Source: Cyrtobacter comes (GTDB lineage Bacteria; Pseudomonadota; Alphaproteobacteria; Rickettsiales; Midichloriaceae). From it: a stretch of 20,201 bases of DNA. Location: assembly GCF_034470605.1 (NCBI RefSeq), contig NZ_JARGYT010000016.1:1-20201 (forward strand). Direction: 5' to 3'. Made by a program: the position numbers and the translations under genes. Under the pieces are notes generated by a model. The model was not told where the DNA came from. It did no database searches and saw only the letters and a list, made by a program, of their open reading frames with translations. Position 1 is the first letter of the stretch. Every line of letters starts with the position of its first letter. This document shows positions 15,202 to 20,201 of the stretch, in pieces.

Positions 15202-17443
15202 CATTGCATCAAGTGGTATACGTGGTGGTATTGCAGAGATGTCTGCTGCTGCGAGTAATGTTGCTAAATCCAATGCTATGGGTAGCATTGCAGGTACGTT
15301 TAATCTTGTTAGCCAAGGTCCATATGGTGGTGTACAAGGTAAGAGCGCCGTTAGAGATGACGCCATAGATCTACAGCTTATTTCTACGGGGCGTGGTGGT
15401 GATATTATGATACCAAATGACAGTAGGGCATTTTTCGTCTTTGCTGCAAGTGATACTGATAAAACAGATAGTGCAAATTTTGTATTTGGGCGCACAGCTT
15501 CTTTTGATCTAGATCAAGATGGTATATTGAGGTACCAGGGTAAGATGCCACTTGGGTTTAAGCTAGATAATAATGGTAAGCCGATAGGTGGTACTAGCTT
15601 TACCGATCTTAAAAAAATAGTTATTGATAGGAACTCTTTATCGCCTGCTGAGGTAGTTTCCCAAATTAATACTAATTTTAGATTTGATTCTTCTGATGCG
15701 CCGCTACCTACGTGTGGGTATCAAGTAAGGTCAGATGTGTTTACTAGTAATCCAAGTACATTAGATGGCAAATCTATACTTGTTAGTTCAATAAAAGATA
15801 CAGAGACTGGGCGTATAATCAAAAATAATGAATTTATATTTTCTGGATTTAAAATTTCTAATTCGGCATATGTACTTAAGGGTATGACGGCTGGTACTAA
15901 ATTATTAGAGGTAAACGGTACGGAGATTACACTCACGGATGCAATTGATGCTACTACAGATACTGATGTTTCTGCGATGAATAAGATTATAAAGAGCATA
16001 AATGCCAGTACGCTTCTAAATGCAAGTATGGTAGATGATGGTACGAGTAAGAAATTTTTCTTGGGAACAGATTCTCAGCAAAGTATTGCTATAGCTAATT
16101 TAGCTCCAGATTTAGGAGTTGCTGCTAATTTTTCTATAAATGCTACACCTCCTGGAAGGACTAGGTTTAGCTCTGTAGAGGGGTTGGGAAAATTGTTAAG
16201 TGGCGTTGGTATATCCACTAATTCAAAAAATAAAAATCTTTTAAAGATTTTACCAGATCGTAATACATCTGTATCAATTACTAATTCTTCATCTTCCGAT
16301 GTTCTTTCGCTACTTTCGCTTGATAAGAGTGATCAAGGATTTATGAAGATAGCATATAGCTCTTCGGACCAAAGATACTCTATTAATGAAAGTGATAGTG
16401 GGGTTATGAGCGAAACTATACCGGTAATAGACCCTGAGGGTGGCAGAAGGCTAATAAGGGTTCTTAGCAAAAAAGTAGGAATTGATCAGTATATTGCGGA
16501 AGCCTCTCTTATTGGGGTAAGCTCCTCAAAAAAATCAATAATACAGGCGGGTGTTATGGAAATGGGGCAGGATGGAAAAATTTCTAGTATAGAAAAGGCT
16601 CCAAATGATGTTTTTGCAAATACAGGTGTAAAATTTTCTGATGAGGCCTTTCCGATTAGTGTTGAGTCACCTCCTGGAGAAATTTATATTGATGGGCAGA
16701 AATTAACGCATGGAAATAAGGATGATATAGGTGCAAAAACATTTGCAACACCGCAAGGCCTTGCGCAGCTTGTAACGCAAGCTACCAATGGTGGTGTTAA
16801 GGCGGCTTTTTTATCAGATAGTGCTGGTAATTTAATGATTAGGTTTCGACTTTCAGGTAATTATGTTTTTTCTGATAACCAGAGTGGTGCAATGCTGACT
16901 AAACTTGGTATGCCGCAATCAACAGATTTAAAATCTGTTGATATATTGGGAAAAGATGGTGGTACAAATATTGAATGGGACAGCCCTACATCTAAAATTC
17001 AAAGTACAAAAGTGATTTTTAATGTTTTTGCAGAAAAGAGCTCTGGTGTAAATCCAAGAATCAAAATTGATGCTGATGGAAGGGGTGCGGGTCAATTTAA
17101 GGGATGGCATATAGGTAATGGAGCAGAGGTTATCGTAGATTACGATAATGGTGCAAAACTGGCTGTTACTGCCCTTGCCATAGTTGAGCAAGATGATGCA
17201 GTAGGCGGATGGTCAGAAACAGATTCAGGGTTTTACAAAGGACTTGAAAGTACAATGAGTATAGGAATTGCTTCAAGCTTTGGTATTACAATATTAAATG
17301 GTATTGTTGGTGGTGGTGGGGCAAATGTTATAGGGGAGATGATATCTTTAAATAGTGGGGCAAACTTGGCTTCTGCTTCAGCGGCGGCGTTAAGAACTAC
17401 GCAAGATACTAATAAAGAAGTCTTAAATAAGACTGGTAGTTAA
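15191..17443 (+). CDS. flgE: flagellar hook protein FlgE-like
   Basis: A 750-residue hook-type flagellar protein. The N-terminus (MSVSIASSGIRGGIAEMSAA) matches the rod/hook helix, followed by the FlgE D1 pattern (AIDLQLISTGRGG, RAFFVF, TASFDLDQDGILRYQG). A long variable middle follows. Near the C-terminus, GWHIGNGAEVIVDYDNGA and LAVTALAIVEQ correspond to the dG-I-a-YsNG...iaLa pattern, and the end has the FlgE-like NVIGEMISLN helix. It is longer than the common 400-residue FlgE and about the size of large alphaproteobacterial hooks. ATG 15191 is chosen because the family N-terminus begins there; the frame extends to TTG 15149. It lies two bases upstream of virB3, which is an unusual neighbour. 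Confidence 0.8.
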   Translation: MSVSIASSGIRGGIAEMSAAASNVAKSNAMGSIAGTFNLVSQGPYGGVQGKSAVRDDAIDLQLISTGRGGDIMIPNDSRAFFVFAASDTDKTDSANFVFGRTASFDLDQDGILRYQGKMPLGFKLDNNGKPIGGTSFTDLKKIVIDRNSLSPAEVVSQINTNFRFDSSDAPLPTCGYQVRSDVFTSNPSTLDGKSILVSSIKDTETGRIIKNNEFIFSGFKISNSAYVLKGMTAGTKLLEVNGTEITLTDAIDATTDTDVSAMNKIIKSINASTLLNASMVDDGTSKKFFLGTDSQQSIAIANLAPDLGVAANFSINATPPGRTRFSSVEGLGKLLSGVGISTNSKNKNLLKILPDRNTSVSITNSSSSDVLSLLSLDKSDQGFMKIAYSSSDQRYSINESDSGVMSETIPVIDPEGGRRLIRVLSKKVGIDQYIAEASLIGVSSSKKSIIQAGVMEMGQDGKISSIEKAPNDVFANTGVKFSDEAFPISVESPPGEIYIDGQKLTHGNKDDIGAKTFATPQGLAQLVTQATNGGVKAAFLSDSAGNLMIRFRLSGNYVFSDNQSGAMLTKLGMPQSTDLKSVDILGKDGGTNIEWDSPTSKIQSTKVIFNVFAEKSSGVNPRIKIDADGRGAGQFKGWHIGNGAEVIVDYDNGAKLAVTALAIVEQDDAVGGWSETDSGFYKGLESTMSIGIASSFGITILNGIVGGGGANVIGEMISLNSGANLASASAAALRTTQDTNKEVLNKTGS

Positions 17444-17445
17444 TT

Positions 17446-17736
17446 ATGGCTGGGACAGTTAGAACGGATCCATTATTTTTAGGGCTGACAAGGCCCCCAA
17501 TGCTTTTTGGGGTAAGCTATTCATTTGCAGTAATAAATATGTTGTTTTGTCTAATTGCTTATTTATTAACAAATCAGCTGAAGTACTTTTTTGCTGCGGT
17601 ACCAATACATATGTTTGGATATTACCTTTGTACGAAGGAGCCGTTATTCATAGAATTGTTTAAAGTTAGAGCTGAAAAATGCTCAAGGAGTAGGAACAGA
17701 TTTTTTCACGGCGCTAACTCATATGATATGTATTGA
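17446..17736 (+). CDS. virB3: type IV secretion protein VirB3
   Basis: A 96-residue inner-membrane protein of the type IV secretion system. The N-terminal DPLFLGLTRPPMLFGVSY segment is the family signature, followed by a membrane-spanning region of two adjacent hydrophobic stretches (about 24-60) and the conserved EPLFIELF near residue 65. VirB3 forms the inner-membrane complex with VirB4, and virB4 begins three bases downstream. It starts two bases after flgE, so transcription from the flgE promoter is likely. It corresponds to rvhB3 of Rickettsiales. Confidence 0.95.
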   Translation: MAGTVRTDPLFLGLTRPPMLFGVSYSFAVINMLFCLIAYLLTNQLKYFFAAVPIHMFGYYLCTKEPLFIELFKVRAEKCSRSRNRFFHGANSYDMY

Positions 17737-17739
17737 GTT

Positions 17740-20115
17740 ATGTTCGGGTTCTTTGCTGAGAAAATAAGTAAGCAAAAAGTTGCAGAAGCTGAATATGAAG
17801 CGTCTGGGTTTATTCCCTATATGTCTCATGTAAATGATAGTACTGTTGTTACTAAGTCTGGTCAATTTATACAGGTCATAAAATTATCAGGCTTTTCCTT
17901 TGAGACAGCAGATGATGAGGATCTGGATATAAAAAAGAGGGTTAGAAACATGTTATTTAAGGGGATAACCGTGGATAACATAAGTCTATATTTTCATATA
18001 ATAAGAGCTAAAAGACAGGCATATGAAGATGATTATTTTAATCCTAGTATGCCGGATGGTTTTGCTAGTTATCTAGATGAAAAATGGAGGCAAAAACACA
18101 TAAATAAAAAGACTTTTGAAAATGAGCTTTATATATCTGTAGTAAGGAAGGGGAATTCTTCTATAATGCGTAGAAAGAAGGTTTTTGATATATTTACAGG
18201 TTATGATGATAAAGAATGGGAAAGGGATCTAACAGAAAGTTATGAAGAAATAGAGGAGGCGTCGAGTAGAATACTGAATTCACTAAGAGATTATGATGCA
18301 AGGTTACTATCTACGTATAGTGATAAATACAGTTCTGTGCGTTCAGAACTAATTGAGTTTTTCTCCAGGATTGTAAATTGTGGTGAGCGTACGGGCAATA
18401 TATGTTCATCTAACCTTACGATAGATAAGCTAATTAGTGCTAACAGAATGTATTTTGGGAGGAAATCTATAGAGATAAAATGTAGGGATAATAAAAGTAA
18501 ATTTGCAGGAATTGTAAGTATGAAAGAATACGGTCCTAAAAGTTGGGCTGGGATGTTAGATTCAATGCTGAGAATGCCTTTTGAATTTATCCTTACGCAG
18601 TCCTTCGAATTTATAAAAAGACAATCTGCTATGCAAAAAATGCAATTGCAGCAAAGCAGAATGATACAGTCTGGTGATAAGGCTATTTCTCAAATTATGG
18701 AAATAAGTGAGGCCTTAGATAAGGCGATGAGTGGCGAAATAGGGTTTGGTACGCATCATTTGACAGTAATGTGCGTGGCAGAAAACATAAAGGAGCTGGA
18801 AAATATACTTTCTATGACTGCAGTTGAGCTTACAAATACTGGTGGTATAGGTATAAGAGAGACAGTTAATATGGAGCCTGCATTCTGGGGGCAATTACCT
18901 GGAAATTTTGATTTCTTAGTAAGAAGGGCAACGGTGAATACTGTGAATCTTGCCTCATTTAATTCATTGCATAATTATCCATTAGGTAAAGCATATGGAA
19001 ATCATTGGGGTGATGCTGTAACAGTATTAGATACAACTTCTGGAACACCTTACTACTTTAATTTTCATTTAAGAGATGTTGGCCATACAACTATAATTGG
19101 CCCAACTGGTGCTGGTAAAACTGTTTTAATGAATTTTTTATGTGCTCAAGCGCAAAAATTTAGTAGTAGACTATTCTTTTTTGATAAGGATAGAGGTGCT
19201 GAGATTTTCATAAGGGCGCTAGATGGAAAATATACAATAATAGATCCTGGTAAAAAGTGTAATTTTAACCCATTTTCTTTACCTGATACTGGAGAGAATA
19301 GGACTTTTTTATTGGATTTACTTAAGCAACTAGTCACAACAAATAATGAGCCCTTAACTGCTTCTGATATTTCAGCATTAAGTGCCGCTGTAAGGGGTAA
19401 CTATAAATTAGATCCTAAGAATAGAAGGATAACAAATGTAGCTCCATTTTTAGGGATAGGTGGGCCTGGAAGTATAGCGAGCCGCCTTGAGATGTGGTAC
19501 GGCAATGGATCGCATGCCAATTTATTTGATAATGAGGAAGATTCTATAAATTTTGCCAAATCAAATATTTTTGGTTTTGAAATGGGTGAGTTGTTGAAGG
19601 ATAAAGTGAGTCTTGGGCCTGTACTTAGTTATATTTTTCACAGAATTAGTCTATCTTTGGATGGTACGCCAAGTATGATAGTTTTGGATGAAGCCTGGGC
19701 CCTTATAGATAACCCCGTTTTTGCACCTAAAATAAAGGATTGGCTGAAAGTATTGAGGAAATTGAATACTTTTGTGGTTTTTGCAACTCAGAGTGTAGAA
19801 GATGCTAGTAAGAGTGCAATAAGTGATACATTAATACAGCAAACAGCAACGCAAATATTTCTTCCTAATCTTAAAGCTACAGATGTTTATAGAAAAGCAT
19901 TTATGCTTAGTGAAAGAGAATTTCAGTTGATAAAAACTACAAATCCTGGCAGTAGATATTTCTTGATAAAACAAGGAGTTGATGCTGTTATTGCTAGAAT
20001 AGATCTCTCTGGTATGGATGATATTATAAATATATTGTCTGGAAGAGCAGATACTGTTTTAATCATGGATGAGGTAAGAAAAGAATTAGGCACTGTTAAC
20101 AAAGGTTGTATTTAA
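17740..20115 (+). CDS. virB4: type IV secretion ATPase VirB4
   Basis: A 791-residue VirB4/CagE ATPase that powers assembly and substrate passage in the type IV secretion machine. An N-terminal domain (about 1-200) leads into the CagE/TrbE/VirB region and the RecA-like ATPase core. Walker A is GPTGAGKT (454-461) and Walker B is MIVLDEAW (D650, E651); FATQSVEDA follows, as expected in the family. Length is typical of the full-size Rickettsiales RvhB4 protein. It starts three bases after virB3, and its end probably overlaps the next gene, so this is an operon continuing past the window edge. Confidence 0.97.
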   Translation: MFGFFAEKISKQKVAEAEYEASGFIPYMSHVNDSTVVTKSGQFIQVIKLSGFSFETADDEDLDIKKRVRNMLFKGITVDNISLYFHIIRAKRQAYEDDYFNPSMPDGFASYLDEKWRQKHINKKTFENELYISVVRKGNSSIMRRKKVFDIFTGYDDKEWERDLTESYEEIEEASSRILNSLRDYDARLLSTYSDKYSSVRSELIEFFSRIVNCGERTGNICSSNLTIDKLISANRMYFGRKSIEIKCRDNKSKFAGIVSMKEYGPKSWAGMLDSMLRMPFEFILTQSFEFIKRQSAMQKMQLQQSRMIQSGDKAISQIMEISEALDKAMSGEIGFGTHHLTVMCVAENIKELENILSMTAVELTNTGGIGIRETVNMEPAFWGQLPGNFDFLVRRATVNTVNLASFNSLHNYPLGKAYGNHWGDAVTVLDTTSGTPYYFNFHLRDVGHTTIIGPTGAGKTVLMNFLCAQAQKFSSRLFFFDKDRGAEIFIRALDGKYTIIDPGKKCNFNPFSLPDTGENRTFLLDLLKQLVTTNNEPLTASDISALSAAVRGNYKLDPKNRRITNVAPFLGIGGPGSIASRLEMWYGNGSHANLFDNEEDSINFAKSNIFGFEMGELLKDKVSLGPVLSYIFHRISLSLDGTPSMIVLDEAWALIDNPVFAPKIKDWLKVLRKLNTFVVFATQSVEDASKSAISDTLIQQTATQIFLPNLKATDVYRKAFMLSEREFQLIKTTNPGSRYFLIKQGVDAVIARIDLSGMDDIINILSGRADTVLIMDEVRKELGTVNKGCI

Positions 20116-20201
20116 TAGATGCTAAAGCTATAAAGGCAAGGAAAGAGAGATCGGATTTCTCAAATCGTAATGCTAAGCGTCGATTTTCTTTGAGTTTAGC
20201 G
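20106..20201 (+). CDS. 5' end of the next operon gene, possibly virB6, cut by the window edge
   Basis: From TTG 20106, overlapping the end of virB4 by 10 bases, a frame stays open to the window edge (32 codons). It encodes a strongly basic N-terminus (LIDAKAIKARKERSDFSN, then NAKRRFSLSLA) that looks ready to enter a membrane segment. In Rickettsiales a virB6-family gene follows virB4, so that is the most likely identity, but no diagnostic residue is visible. The start is uncertain; ATG 20119 in another frame stops after four codons. Confidence 0.4.
   Translation, partial: MYLIDAKAIKARKERSDFSNRNAKRRFSLSLA

Noticed and set aside
15184..15495. 103-codon minus-strand frame opposite the flgE start
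   Set aside because: Opposite a well-supported hook protein N-terminus; no independent evidence.
1..20201. tRNA, rRNA, CRISPR or insertion sequence
   Set aside because: I looked in all gaps for T-loop motifs, repeat-spacer patterns, terminal inverted repeats and transposase frames and found none.

Overview
The window looks like chromosomal DNA of an AT-rich, intracellular alphaproteobacterium of the order Rickettsiales. It carries housekeeping genes in typical alphaproteobacterial pairings (efp-bolA-grxD, a Tim44-domain gene followed by mltA, and secB divergent from them), together with type IV secretion genes split over two sites (virD4 at one end, virB3-virB4 at the other). It also carries flagellar genes (fliQ and a flgE-like hook gene). 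Scattered vir genes are a Rickettsiales habit. Flagellar genes in that order point to Midichloriaceae-like lineages, but that placement is inference and no 16S or other marker is present.

Layout. Positions 1-1714 hold the start of an unidentified minus-strand gene at the left edge, a 482-base non-coding stretch, then a tight minus-strand operon efp-bolA-grxD. Positions 2207-5312 hold virD4 overlapping xseA on the plus strand. Positions 5395-7115 hold a minus-strand ABC transporter (permease fused to ATPase, reading like the ABCD/SbmA-YddA type) broken by at least three frameshifts; one lies exactly at an A8 tract. Positions 7498-8730 encode an AmpD-type N-acetylmuramoyl-alanine amidase with an unrecognised C-terminal half. 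Positions 8950-12283 hold a dcw division cluster: a three-copy MraZ-type operator, mraZ, rsmH, ftsL and ftsI, with overlapping or nearly touching genes. Positions 12385-13140 hold secB and fliQ on the minus strand. A 115-base divergent promoter region with two palindromes leads to a Tim44-domain gene and mltA (13256-15036). The last block, 15191-20201, is flgE-like, virB3, virB4 and the first codons of another gene, all on the plus strand with gaps of 2-3 bases or overlaps.

How the genes fit together. Several products act on or across the cell envelope: peptidoglycan synthesis and turnover (ftsI, ftsL, rsmH, mraZ, amidase, mltA), protein export (secB), the flagellar export gate and hook (fliQ, flgE) and the type IV secretion machine (virD4, virB3, virB4). 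The most unusual arrangement is a hook-protein gene directly upstream of, and apparently co-transcribed with, virB3-virB4. I saw no CRISPR array, insertion sequence, rRNA or tRNA gene. No obviously new defence or mobile system is visible. The points most worth following are the flgE-vir operon, the homopolymer-broken transporter, the reversed MraZ boxes and the unknown amidase C-terminus.
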